Notes under the pieces: model-generated | Told to the model about the DNA's origin: nothing | The model's input: the letters and a program-made list of their open reading frames with translations, nothing else | Databases searched by the model: none | NCBI GenBank assembly: GCA_034003765.1 | Contig: JAVEXZ010000011.1 | Span: forward strand, 4,457-68,456 | From: JAAZGD01 sp034003765 | GTDB lineage: Bacteria > Bacillota > Clostridia > Peptostreptococcales > Anaerovoracaceae | Direction of reading: 5' to 3' | Length of the DNA stretch: 64,000 nucleotides | Part shown: in pieces, positions 45,097-53,924 of the stretch | How the letters are laid out: the number at the start of each line of letters is the position of its first letter | Numbering within the stretch: the stretch's first letter is position 1 | Program-made: the position numbers and the translations under genes

Positions 45097-46527
45097 TTGG
45101 AAAACAAATCATTGCAGGACTGCCTTCGAGCAGTTCCTTCAGTAAACGATATTATAGAACTTGAGGAAATAAAGGCTTTAATTGAAAGCTATGGTAGAAC
45201 TCTGGTCTTGGAAAAAATCCAAGACCTTATTTCAATGGTTAAAGAAGATATTAAACTAAGCTTTCATGGGGGTGAGGACACCCAAACCCCAGAAGAAATA
45301 GGGGAGTATTTACTAAAAAACCTGAATAATCTTCTTGAGCTTGAGGACTTAAACCGCCTAAAAAGGCTGGTTAATGGAACGGGGATTGTTCTTCACACTA
45401 ACTTGGGAAGAGCCCCTTTGCCAAAAAGTGTTTTAGATGTTTTGGACGAAAACCTTGGAGGATATTGCAACCTAGAGTATGACCTTTTAGAGGGAAAAAG
45501 AGGGTCCCGCCATGATCATATGGACTCATTACTAAGGGAAATAACTGGGGCAGAGGCAAGTTTAGTTGTAAACAATAATGCGGCAGCAGTATTCCTTTGC
45601 CTCAACACCTTTGCCAAAAACAAGGAGGTTCTTGTTTCCCGTGGCCAGTTAGTTGAAATTGGTGGTAGCTTTAGAATCCCTGATATTATAGAGCAAAGTG
45701 GCTGCTATATGGTAGAAGTTGGGACTACAAACAAAACCAAAATTGAGGATTATGAGAGGGCCATCAGCTCTGAAACAGAGATTCTCTTAAAGGTTCATAC
45801 CAGTAATTATAAAATAACTGGTTTTACTCAAGCCCCTTCATTAAAAGAAATGGCTTCTTTGGCCGCTAAAAAAGATATCTTATTCTTTGAGGATTTGGGC
45901 AGCGGATGCCTTGTAGATTTGACAAGGATTGGACTCCCTTATGAAAGTCGTGTTCAAGACTCTGTAAAGGAAGGCCTTGACCTTATAACCTTTAGTGGGG
46001 ACAAGCTTTTGGGAGGGCCTCAGGCAGGTATAATTGTGGGTAAAAGAGCAGCCATAGAGGCTCTTAAAAAAAATCCTTTGGCCAGAGCCTTTAGGTGCGA
46101 CAAAACCACTATCTCAGCTCTTTATCAGGTTTTGACCCTATATCGAGATGAAGAAAGAGCTTTCAAGGAAATTCCCGTTTTGGCTATGATGGGGCAAAAA
46201 ACTCAGACCCTACTTGCTCAGGCAGTGAGCCTAAAAGAGTTAATAGATAAGAGCCTTAAAGAAGAGATTAAAATTCAGGTTAGCCAGGTTAAGGCTGAGG
46301 TAGGTGGGGGATCTCTACCTGGGGTATTGGTAGAAAGCCCAGTGGTGTCAATAGAGCCTATTAATGCTAACATTAATAGGCTTCAGGAGGCAATGAGGAC
46401 CTTGCCTATCCCTATAATTGCACCCATTGAACATGATAGGATTTTAATACATATGAGAACCCTTAATGAGGGAGATAGGGAAAATATTTTGAATGGCTTA
46501 AGGTCAATTTTTGGAGAAGGCCTATGA
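45097..46527 (+). CDS. selA: L-seryl-tRNA(Sec) selenium transferase
   Basis: 476 aa starting at TTG (45097) with AAAGGAGG just upstream. PLP-dependent: VNGTGIVLHTNLGRAPLP, EYDLLEGKRGSRHDH and the PLP lysine in SGDKLLGGPQAG (~residue 301). Converts Ser-tRNA(Sec) to Sec-tRNA(Sec) with selenophosphate from SelD. Its stop overlaps the selB start (ATGA), so the two are translationally coupled; selD lies 12 bases upstream. Confidence 0.97.
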   Translation: MENKSLQDCLRAVPSVNDIIELEEIKALIESYGRTLVLEKIQDLISMVKEDIKLSFHGGEDTQTPEEIGEYLLKNLNNLLELEDLNRLKRLVNGTGIVLHTNLGRAPLPKSVLDVLDENLGGYCNLEYDLLEGKRGSRHDHMDSLLREITGAEASLVVNNNAAAVFLCLNTFAKNKEVLVSRGQLVEIGGSFRIPDIIEQSGCYMVEVGTTNKTKIEDYERAISSETEILLKVHTSNYKITGFTQAPSLKEMASLAAKKDILFFEDLGSGCLVDLTRIGLPYESRVQDSVKEGLDLITFSGDKLLGGPQAGIIVGKRAAIEALKKNPLARAFRCDKTTISALYQVLTLYRDEERAFKEIPVLAMMGQKTQTLLAQAVSLKELIDKSLKEEIKIQVSQVKAEVGGGSLPGVLVESPVVSIEPINANINRLQEAMRTLPIPIIAPIEHDRILIHMRTLNEGDRENILNGLRSIFGEGL

Positions 46528-48467
46528 AGCATGTGACAATGGGAACTGCAGGCCACATAGACCATGGAAAAACCACCCTTGTTAAGGCCCTTACTGGAGT
46601 AGATACGGATCGCTTGTCTGAAGAAAAGAAACGAGGAATCACCATTGAACTGGGCTTTGCTCCCTTAATCTTACCCTCAGGTATCCGGGTATCCACAGTG
46701 GATGTTCCTGGCCATGAAAAGTTTTTGAAAACAATGGTTGCAGGGGTATCTGGAATTGATTTTGCCCTATTTGTAGTTGCCGCTGACGAAGGAGTTATGC
46801 CCCAGACAAAGGAACACCTAGACGTTCTTAATGTTCTTGGGATAGAAAAGGGAATTGTAGCCTTGACCAAAAGTGATTTGGTTGATGAAGATGAAATCTC
46901 AGAGAGAATTCAAGAAATTGAAGTCCTTCTCAAAGCTACTTCTTTGGAAGGTTCCCCTATTATCCCAGTATCTGTTGTTGATGGTAGCGGAATAAGTTCC
47001 CTGATAGAGGCCATTGATAATAAAGCCCGTTTAATTATAGACCAACCTGCCCATGGGCTTTTTCGTATGCCAGTGGATAGAGTCTTTACTATGGATGGCC
47101 ACGGTACTGTAGTTACGGGAACTATTATTGGAGGCAAGATAAATAAAGGAGACCAGGTAGAGATTCTTCCTGAAGGAATATTGGCTAAAGTAAGAAACAT
47201 CCAGGTCCATAATGAATCCCTGGACCAAGGGATAATTGGAGACCGTTGTGCTATTAACTTAGCCAGAGTTGAAAAAAGAGAGATACATAGGGGTTCAGTT
47301 ATAACAAAGCCAAATAGCATGAAAACGTCGAGCCTCTTAGATGTTTCCCTAATGACAGTAAAAGCTATTGACCCACTTCATCACAACCAGCGAGTTCATG
47401 TTCACTTGGGAACCAAAGAAGTGTTAGGCCGTATTCGTTTGCTAGAAAGTGATGCAATTGAAGAAAATAGCAGGGGTTATGCACAACTGAGATTGGAAGA
47501 ACCAATAGTAGCCCAAAGAGGTGATAGGTTTATTATAAGGGCATATTCTCCCCTTGTAACCTTGGGTGGGGGCTCAGTTCTTTGGTCACAAACAGACCAT
47601 AGAAAACGTTTCGAATCTGGACAGATGGAGGAACTAGAAAGATTAGATGAAGGGGATCCAAAGGATCTATTGCTCTATAGATTAGAGGAGGAAGCCAAGC
47701 TCTTTACCAGCAAAGAGCTCCAGGGGCTGCCTTTAACCCATGAGGAAGAGGGAAAAAACAAGCCATCTAGTCCAAATACTAGCAATTCTTTAGAAACATT
47801 GTTAGTAGAAGGAAAAATTGGGTATTTAGATGGGGTGGATAAGTACTTTGGAATGGTCCACCAAGGCCAATGGGATCAGATGCTTGTAAAAGAATTAGCC
47901 AATACTTACAAGAAATATCCCTACCGCTATCAACTATCAAAGGAAGAAATAAAGAGCAAAGTCTTCCCCTCTTGGACCTTGAAAGACCTAAGTGCTCTTC
48001 TTAAAAAACTATCTCATAGTGGCAGTTTAAGTTTGGATGGTATATATGTTTCTGAAAAGAATGGGGTGGAAAAGGCTAAGATCTACGAAAAACCAAAAGT
48101 CCAAAGGCTAGAAAAATATCTCTTGGAACACTTAATGGTGGCATCATCAGCCCCCCTTATAAGTGAAGACCTAGGCCTAGCCTTGGAAGAAACAAAAGAA
48201 ATACTAGCTTTTTTGGAAGCAGCGAAATTGGCTAAGTCCCTTGGTGATGGTACATATATTCATAATAAAGGTTTGCAAAAAGGGCAGGAAATTTTAAGAG
48301 ATATATTGGATCGAGAAGGTGAGATTACAGTAGCCCAGTATAGGGATAAGTTAGGAAGCGGCAGAAAAACTGCTATTGCTCTTCTTGAATACTTTGACAA
48401 GATGCAAGTTACCCTACGCAATGATTTGATACGCAAGCCAGGCCCCCGTTACAGGGAAGTCTTATAG
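46524..48467 (+). CDS. selB: Selenocysteine-specific elongation factor
   Basis: 647 aa. GTPase domain with GHIDHGKTTLVKALTG (P-loop), DVPGHEKFL and TKSD, domains II-III, then a C-terminal part of winged helices (~400-647) that recognises SECIS hairpins. Delivers Sec-tRNA(Sec) at UGA codons. Overlaps selA by 4 bases. The next gene, 37 bases downstream, is a selenoprotein. Confidence 0.97.
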   Translation: MKHVTMGTAGHIDHGKTTLVKALTGVDTDRLSEEKKRGITIELGFAPLILPSGIRVSTVDVPGHEKFLKTMVAGVSGIDFALFVVAADEGVMPQTKEHLDVLNVLGIEKGIVALTKSDLVDEDEISERIQEIEVLLKATSLEGSPIIPVSVVDGSGISSLIEAIDNKARLIIDQPAHGLFRMPVDRVFTMDGHGTVVTGTIIGGKINKGDQVEILPEGILAKVRNIQVHNESLDQGIIGDRCAINLARVEKREIHRGSVITKPNSMKTSSLLDVSLMTVKAIDPLHHNQRVHVHLGTKEVLGRIRLLESDAIEENSRGYAQLRLEEPIVAQRGDRFIIRAYSPLVTLGGGSVLWSQTDHRKRFESGQMEELERLDEGDPKDLLLYRLEEEAKLFTSKELQGLPLTHEEEGKNKPSSPNTSNSLETLLVEGKIGYLDGVDKYFGMVHQGQWDQMLVKELANTYKKYPYRYQLSKEEIKSKVFPSWTLKDLSALLKKLSHSGSLSLDGIYVSEKNGVEKAKIYEKPKVQRLEKYLLEHLMVASSAPLISEDLGLALEETKEILAFLEAAKLAKSLGDGTYIHNKGLQKGQEILRDILDREGEITVAQYRDKLGSGRKTAIALLEYFDKMQVTLRNDLIRKPGPRYREVL

Positions 48468-48504
48468 ATAAGAAGGATTAATTGAAAAGGTGGGAGGTGA
48501 AAAA

Positions 48505-48804
48505 ATGATTAAAGTAACTAAGGCGGCTTCAGACAAATTCAAAGAACTGGCTGCTAAGAATGGAAACTCAGATCAAATAATGCTTCGAATTACATTCGGA
48601 GGCATTAGTTGAGGAGGCCCAAGACTTCTTTTGTCTCTGGATGAGACAAAGCAAAAAGGAGATATTGTGGTTGAGGCTGATGGCATGAAGGTTGTTTATA
48701 CCAAGCAAATTGAAGGCCACGTGGACAGAGCTACTGTTGACTATCGTGATAAATGGTATGACAGAGGCTTTAGATTAGTAGGATTGCCATATGGTTCTTG
48801 TTAA
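48505..48804 (+). CDS. HesB/IscA-like selenoprotein
   Basis: 99 aa, with an in-frame TGA at 48610-48612 (residue 36): ...FGGIS-U-GGPRLLLSLDE. The protein frame continues to a TAA at 48802. HesB/IscA scaffold proteins normally carry a cysteine at this position for Fe-S binding, and Sec replaces it here; the family ends with the sequence GSC. ATG follows GGGAGG by 8 bases. A 9-bp hairpin with a 5-base loop (48629-48651) follows the TGA. It lies just after selB, in the Sec cluster. It could be mistaken for two short open frames. Confidence 0.93.
48629..48651 (+). promoter_or_regulatory. Candidate SECIS element of the HesB-like gene
   Basis: TTTTGTCTC and GAGACAAAG form 9 bp (one T-G) around the loop TGGAT, whose GG lies 27 bases after the UGA. 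The shape and spacing fit a bacterial SECIS. Confidence 0.7.
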
Positions 48805-48817
48805 AGAATAGAATAAC

Positions 48818-48871
48818 AAAAAAAAGGGCGGTTTTCCAAAACCATAAGGATTGGAAACACTGCTCTTTTTA
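48818..48871 (+). terminator. Terminator of the Sec operon
   Basis: AAAAAAGGGC plus GGTTTTCCAA pair imperfectly with TTGGAAAC and GCTCTTTTT. The right half of the stem is the start of a 56-bp repeat unit that then recurs downstream. Confidence 0.6.
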
Positions 48872-49089
48872 ATATCCTTCTTGCCCATGGTTATTATTGC
48901 TTAAGATTGGAAACACTGCTCTTTTTAATATCCTTCTTGCCCATGGTTATTATTGCTTAAGATTGGAAACACTGCTCTTTTTAATACCCTTCTTGCCCAT
49001 GGTTATTATTGCTTAAGCTTGGAAACACTTCTCTTTTTAATATCCTTCTTGCCTATGGTTATTATTGCTTAAGCTTGGAAACACTTCTA
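48849..49089 (+). repeat. 56-bp tandem repeat (four units plus a partial)
   Basis: Units start at 48849, 48905, 48961, 49017 and 49073 (partial) with GATTGGAAACACTGCTC or the variant GCTTGGAAACACTTCTC. The period is not a multiple of three, so it is not coding. Each unit contains the 3' arm and T run of the preceding terminator, and on the minus strand reads TTAAGCAATAATAACC. With its flanks (48805-49227) it fills a 423-base gap between the selenoprotein gene and thpR. Confidence 0.92.
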
Positions 49090-49227
49090 TATTCAAGGAG
49101 ATTTTGCCCCTGTGTTTTATTGTTAAATGAGAATGAAAGATCCATGACACAAAGCTGGTTTAGAGTATTTTACTTGCTCTATAATTTCTTCGTAAATGGA
49201 AACAATAACTTCTTTTTGACTTGATAA

Positions 49228-49746
49228 CTATACTGTGGTTCTGTGAATTTCTGTGTAGGTTAGTTTTCGGTTAGTTCTATCAGACTGCATTAGGCTAAAA
49301 TATTTCACATTATATACTATTGGAGGAAATTCTTGCTCTAAAGACTTCTTGCTCGTTATCTGCCGCCCTAGGGTTAGGTGGGGTACGAAGTTTTTGAACT
49401 CAACCTTGAAACCAGCTACTCTTAGTTTGTCTGCCAGTTCCTTTTGTAGCTTAAGGAGCATGGGGCATTTTTCACAGCCCAGCCAGTAAACATCACCATT
49501 ATCTTTTTTGAAGTAACGCATCCGGTTTAGAAGAAGTGGAAAAGGTATCCATTTTGCAGAATCCATAATGTTTATAATTGTTGGAATCTGTTCTTTTGAA
49601 ATCTCACCTAAAAAAACCAAAGTAAGATGTAGATTTTCCTCTTGAGTGAATCTACCGCTCTCAGCATGGTTTCTTAGTTTATTTCTTATAGTTATGATTT
49701 CACGTCTTGTTTTTTCATCTAATGGAATACTTAGGAAAAGTCTCAC
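49228..49746 (-). CDS. thpR: RNA 2',3'-cyclic phosphodiesterase
   Basis: 172 aa, starting at a GTG with GGAGGG upstream. The two HxTx motifs of the 2H phosphoesterase family are present: HLTLVFLG (~residue 41) and HLTLGR (~residue 127). The family opens 2',3'-cyclic phosphates at RNA ends (formerly called 2'-5' RNA ligase). Divergent from the glycogen operon. Confidence 0.93.
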   Translation of the reverse strand: MRLFLSIPLDEKTRREIITIRNKLRNHAESGRFTQEENLHLTLVFLGEISKEQIPTIINIMDSAKWIPFPLLLNRMRYFKKDNGDVYWLGCEKCPMLLKLQKELADKLRVAGFKVEFKNFVPHLTLGRQITSKKSLEQEFPPIVYNVKYFSLMQSDRTNRKLTYTEIHRTTV

Positions 49747-49803
49747 CGATCAGCCCTCCTGCTTAACTAAATTACTCTACTATAATAACATATTTTACAT
49801 GAT

Positions 49804-49814
49804 TATGCTATAAT
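49804..49814 (+). promoter_or_regulatory. Probable promoter of the glycogen operon
   Basis: Extended -10: TATGCTATAAT (TGnTATAAT), about 34 bases before glgB. The -35 is weak (TAACAT at 49786). Confidence 0.5.
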
Positions 49815-49847
49815 GAGTTAAAGTAAAAAGTGAGGAAAATAATTTGA

Positions 49848-51644
49848 ATGAAGGATAATGCAGTAAAGAGTTTTAACCAAGCAATCAACTATAAAGCCTA
49901 TGAATATTTTGGGGCCCACATCCATTCTGATGGGGTGGTTTTTAGGGTTTTCGCCCCCAAGGCCAAGGAAATCTTTCTTGTAGGTAACTTTAACCATTGG
50001 CAGCAAAGTGACCCTATGAAAAGGATAGATGACTCTGGTATATGGGAAATTATTATTAGCAATGCCAAGGAGCATGATGGATATAAGTATCTTGTAGTTG
50101 GCCAAGATGGGGAAATTCGATACAAGGCGGACCCCTATGGTTTTTACAGTGAAAAAAGGCCGGATATGGCTTCGAAAATTTACTCTCTGGAAGGCTACAT
50201 GTGGAATGATCAAGATTGGATGTCAGGAAGAGACAAGACCGCCTTGTTGAGAGGCCCCTTAAATATCTATGAAGTACATTTAGATTCATTTAACCAAGAG
50301 GCCAAGGGTTCTTATGAGAACTTGGCAGATGAATTAATCCCATATCTATTAAAAATGGGCTACACCCATTTGGAGTTAATGCCAATTAGTGAATATCCCT
50401 ATGACCCCTCTTGGGGATATCAGGTAACAGGCTTTTATGCACCCACTTCTAGGTTTGGGACTCCCCACCAACTGATGGCCCTTATAGACAAGTGTCACCA
50501 AGCAGGTATTGGAGTAATACTTGACTGGGTGCCTGGACATTTTCCCAAGGATGAAGCGGGCCTTTATAGGTGGGATGGGTCCCACTTATATGAGTATGAG
50601 GAAGAAAAGAAGAGATACCACAAAAATTGGGGAACAGCCATATTTGATTGGGGAAGACCCCAAGTTAAAAGCTTCTTAATTTCCAATGCTCTCTACTGGC
50701 TAAGGGAATATCATTTTGATGGAATTCGTATGGATGCTGTATCTTCCATGCTTTATTTAGACTATGATCGGGGCCATGGAGAATGGCAAGCAAATATTTA
50801 TGGTGGAAAAGAAAATCTAGAGGCGGTAGAATTTCTGAAAACTCTTAACCTTGTTGTAGAAGAGGAGTTCCCAGAAGTTTTAATGATAGCTGAGGAGTCT
50901 ACTGCCTGGCCTAAGATGACTCTTCCTGTGGAACAAGGGGGCATGGGTTTTGATTATAAGTGGAACATGGGATGGATGAATGATACTCTTAAGTATATGA
51001 GTTTAGCTGAAGAGGAGAGAAAGAATAACTCTCATCTAGTGACCTTTTCCATTACATATGCATTTGGAGAAAACTATATATTGCCTTTTTCCCATGATGA
51101 AGTTGTACATTTAAAAAAGTCTCTTCTCATGAAAATGCCTGGGGATAAAGGGGAAATGTTGGAAAACTTAAGGGCAATGATGGGATATATGATGGGTCAT
51201 CCAGGAAAAAAACTCTTATTTATGGGAGGAGAATTGGCCCAAGAAAAAGAATGGGATTTTGAAGGTTCTTTACAGTGGGAGCTTTTAGAAGAAGAGGAAC
51301 ACCGCGAATTCAACGAATTTATGCAAGGGCTAAACCATTTTTACAAATCAAGTAGCCCTCTTTGGGAAAGAGATACTGATGAAGAAGGCTTTCAATGGAT
51401 CAATATAGAAACCACCAAAGAAGGGGTGGTGTCTTTTCAAAGAAGGAATCTCAAAGAAGAACCTTTGATTGTTATCGGAAACTTCACAGGTAAAACTGTG
51501 AAGAATTTGGCTCTGCCACCTTGGAAAGGCAAGTATGAGGTAGCATTCTCAACATCCAGTAAATTAGGGGGAATAACCATCACGGCTAAAGGGGTAACTG
51601 TTCCTGCCTATACTACTGGCTTTATAAGAAGGGAGGCTTATTAG
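49848..51644 (+). CDS. glgB: 1,4-alpha-glucan branching enzyme
   Basis: 598 aa GH13 enzyme: carbohydrate-binding module 48 (~20-110) then the catalytic barrel. Catalytic motifs: GIRMDAVSSMLYLDY (nucleophile Asp), MIAEESTAWP (acid Glu) and PFSHDEVVH (stabiliser Asp). It lacks the extra N-terminal domain of longer GlgBs (~730 aa). It forms alpha-1,6 branches in glycogen. First gene of glgB-C-D-A; its stop abuts the glgC ATG. Confidence 0.97.
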   Translation: MKDNAVKSFNQAINYKAYEYFGAHIHSDGVVFRVFAPKAKEIFLVGNFNHWQQSDPMKRIDDSGIWEIIISNAKEHDGYKYLVVGQDGEIRYKADPYGFYSEKRPDMASKIYSLEGYMWNDQDWMSGRDKTALLRGPLNIYEVHLDSFNQEAKGSYENLADELIPYLLKMGYTHLELMPISEYPYDPSWGYQVTGFYAPTSRFGTPHQLMALIDKCHQAGIGVILDWVPGHFPKDEAGLYRWDGSHLYEYEEEKKRYHKNWGTAIFDWGRPQVKSFLISNALYWLREYHFDGIRMDAVSSMLYLDYDRGHGEWQANIYGGKENLEAVEFLKTLNLVVEEEFPEVLMIAEESTAWPKMTLPVEQGGMGFDYKWNMGWMNDTLKYMSLAEEERKNNSHLVTFSITYAFGENYILPFSHDEVVHLKKSLLMKMPGDKGEMLENLRAMMGYMMGHPGKKLLFMGGELAQEKEWDFEGSLQWELLEEEEHREFNEFMQGLNHFYKSSSPLWERDTDEEGFQWINIETTKEGVVSFQRRNLKEEPLIVIGNFTGKTVKNLALPPWKGKYEVAFSTSSKLGGITITAKGVTVPAYTTGFIRREAY

Positions 51645-52796
51645 ATGTCATACATGAACACAAAAGAAACCATTGCAATGCTCTTAGCTGGAGGACAAGG
51701 GAGTAGGCTGGGGAGCCTAACGGACAAGGTTGCAAAGCCTGCAGTTCCATTCGGGGGTAAGTACAGAATAATTGATTTCCCCTTGTCTAACTGTGTGAAC
51801 TCCGGAATAGATACCATAGGTGTTCTCACTCAATACCAGCCCCTAGAATTAAATGCCTACATTGGAAGCGGCCAACCTTGGGACCTTGATAGACTATATG
51901 GAGGGGTTACAATTTTACCCCCCTATGTAAAGGGCAAAGCTGGAGAATGGTACAAAGGAACTGCCAATGCCATCTACCAAAACACCCATTATATTGAACT
52001 ATATGACCCCAAATACGTTTTTATCCTTTCGGGAGACCATATCTACAAGGCTAACTATAATTTGATGCTAGACTACCACAAAGAAAAAGGGTCTGATTGT
52101 ACCATAGCCGTAATAGATGTCCCCCTTGAAGAGGCCTCTCGTTTTGGCGTTATGAGTGTCAAGGATGACCTGAGAATACATGAATTTCAAGAAAAACCTG
52201 CCAAGCCTAAAAGCACTCTTGCTTCAATGGGAGTATATGTTTTCACCTGGGAGAAACTCAAAGAATATCTAGAATTGGATGAAAACAATCCAGATTCTGG
52301 CAATGACTTTGGTAAGAATATTATCCCAATGATGATAGAAGCAGGGGAAAATATATTTGCCTATGAGTATAAGGGTTATTGGAAGGATGTAGGAACTATT
52401 CACGCTCTTTGGGAATCCAATATGGATATTTTGGATAAGGATAAGGGCATTGATCTTGACGATCCTAGATGGAAGATTTATTCAAGGAATGCAGTGTTGC
52501 CACCTCATTATGTAGGAGAGGGTGCTTTTTTGAAGAACTCTCTTGTTACTGAAGGGTGTTTCGTAGAAGGAACTGTGGATCACAGTATTTTGTTCCCTGG
52601 AGTTACAGTGGAACCAGGAGCAAAAATATTGAATTCAATTATTATGCCAAGGGCTAAAGTCTTGGCAAATGCAAATGTAGAATATGCTATTGTTATGCCA
52701 GATACCATAGTACCCAGGGACACCCATGTTGGTCATATACCAGTTCCCCAAGAAGAAGACGGTGGGATAACTGTATTTTCAGGAAAGGAGAAATAA
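51645..52796 (+). CDS. glgC: Glucose-1-phosphate adenylyltransferase, catalytic
   Basis: 383 aa. [39 protein letters not shown] (N-terminal signature, split for length here) binds the nucleotide. [14 protein letters not shown], and the left-handed beta-helix ([15 protein letters not shown]) form the C-terminus. Makes ADP-glucose, the glycogen precursor. Start could also be the ATG at 51654. Followed after one base by glgD, the regulatory partner. Confidence 0.97.
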   Translation: MSYMNTKETIAMLLAGGQGSRLGSLTDKVAKPAVPFGGKYRIIDFPLSNCVNSGIDTIGVLTQYQPLELNAYIGSGQPWDLDRLYGGVTILPPYVKGKAGEWYKGTANAIYQNTHYIELYDPKYVFILSGDHIYKANYNLMLDYHKEKGSDCTIAVIDVPLEEASRFGVMSVKDDLRIHEFQEKPAKPKSTLASMGVYVFTWEKLKEYLELDENNPDSGNDFGKNIIPMMIEAGENIFAYEYKGYWKDVGTIHALWESNMDILDKDKGIDLDDPRWKIYSRNAVLPPHYVGEGAFLKNSLVTEGCFVEGTVDHSILFPGVTVEPGAKILNSIIMPRAKVLANANVEYAIVMPDTIVPRDTHVGHIPVPQEEDGGITVFSGKEK

Positions 52797-52797
52797 T

Positions 52798-53922
52798 ATG
52801 GAAAATGTATTGGGAATAGTTTTTGCTTACAGCGATAGGGCTGCAATGCGAGAACTCACTAAGATCAGAACATTAGCCAGCCTTCCTATTGCAGGAAAAT
52901 ATCGAGTTATAGACTTTATCCTATCAGGATTTGTCAATTCCAATATATATGATATTTCTCTTATCACCACTAACAACTACAACTCTCTTGTGGACCATGT
53001 AGGTGCGGGAAGGGATTGGGACCTTACAAGGAAGATCGGAGGACTAAGGATTCTTTCTCCCTTTTCTGGTGAAAACAGTATCGACGGTGTCTATAAGGGA
53101 ACCCTGGATGCCCTTAACCGTAACCTGGGGTCCATAAAAAGGTCCCATGCCCACAATGTGATTTTAAGCGGTAGCTCCATAGTTGCTAATCTAGATTATC
53201 AAGAGCTACTGGAAAAACACATTAAAAGTGGTGCAGATATAACTGCTATTTATACAAAATCAATGAATGGCGGCAAGACAGTTCCAAGGGGAGTTTCGGT
53301 AATTGAAATGGATGAAACTGGCCGAATAGAGAAACTAAAAATCAATGAGGACGATAGCAAAATACAAGATGTTAATTGGCTACTAGATATTTTTGTAATT
53401 AAAAAAGCCTTGTTGGAAACCTTGGTGGCAGATGCAATTTCCGTTGGCTTGGCTGATTTTCATCAAGATATAATAAAAAGATTATCAGGAACATTAAAGA
53501 TACAGGGCCTTGAAAGTGCGAATCAATTCTTTGAAATCAGTAACATAAGGGGATATATGCAGGCAAACATGAACTTCTTAAAAAAGTCATATAGGGACAA
53601 AGCCTTCGAAAAACCCGTTTTCACTAAGGTGAAGGACAGTTTCCCCACCCTCTATAAGGATGGATGTTATGTAAAAAATTCCCTTATTGCAGATGGGTGT
53701 AAAATAGCGGGGCATGTGGAAAACTCTATTATATCTCGTGGTGTCCGTGTGGAACATTCAGCAGTGGTGAAAAATTCTATAATTATGCAAAACACTGACA
53801 TCCAAGGTGGTGCTAGGGTTGAGTATGTAATATCAGACAAGGACGTTATTGTGAGAGAAGGAAGAGAAGTTATCGGTCATGAAAAATACCCTCTTCTTTT
53901 GGCGAAAAAGAGTATTGTGTAG
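52798..53922 (+). CDS. glgD: Glucose-1-phosphate adenylyltransferase, regulatory subunit
   Basis: 374 aa, paralogous to GlgC: same two-domain fold (LASLPIAGKYRVIDFILSGF; hexapeptide-like C-terminus) but lacking the glycine-rich loop of the active site, as in GlgD of Bacillus and Clostridia, where it forms a hetero-oligomer with GlgC. RBS AAAGGAG precedes the ATG. Its stop is 2 bases before glgA. Confidence 0.95.
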   Translation: MENVLGIVFAYSDRAAMRELTKIRTLASLPIAGKYRVIDFILSGFVNSNIYDISLITTNNYNSLVDHVGAGRDWDLTRKIGGLRILSPFSGENSIDGVYKGTLDALNRNLGSIKRSHAHNVILSGSSIVANLDYQELLEKHIKSGADITAIYTKSMNGGKTVPRGVSVIEMDETGRIEKLKINEDDSKIQDVNWLLDIFVIKKALLETLVADAISVGLADFHQDIIKRLSGTLKIQGLESANQFFEISNIRGYMQANMNFLKKSYRDKAFEKPVFTKVKDSFPTLYKDGCYVKNSLIADGCKIAGHVENSIISRGVRVEHSAVVKNSIIMQNTDIQGGARVEYVISDKDVIVREGREVIGHEKYPLLLAKKSIV

Positions 53923-53924
53923 CT

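Noticed and set aside
48505..48612. UGA in the HesB-like gene as a pseudogene
   Set aside because: The frame, motif GGIS-U-GGPRL, a hairpin and the adjoining selB gene all favour recoding over decay.
48849..49089. Possible CRISPR array
   Set aside because: The repeats are contiguous with no distinct spacers, and no cas genes are present.
49009..49224. 71-codon plus-strand frame after the 56-bp array
   Set aside because: It begins inside repeat DNA whose period is not a multiple of three, and has no ribosome binding site.
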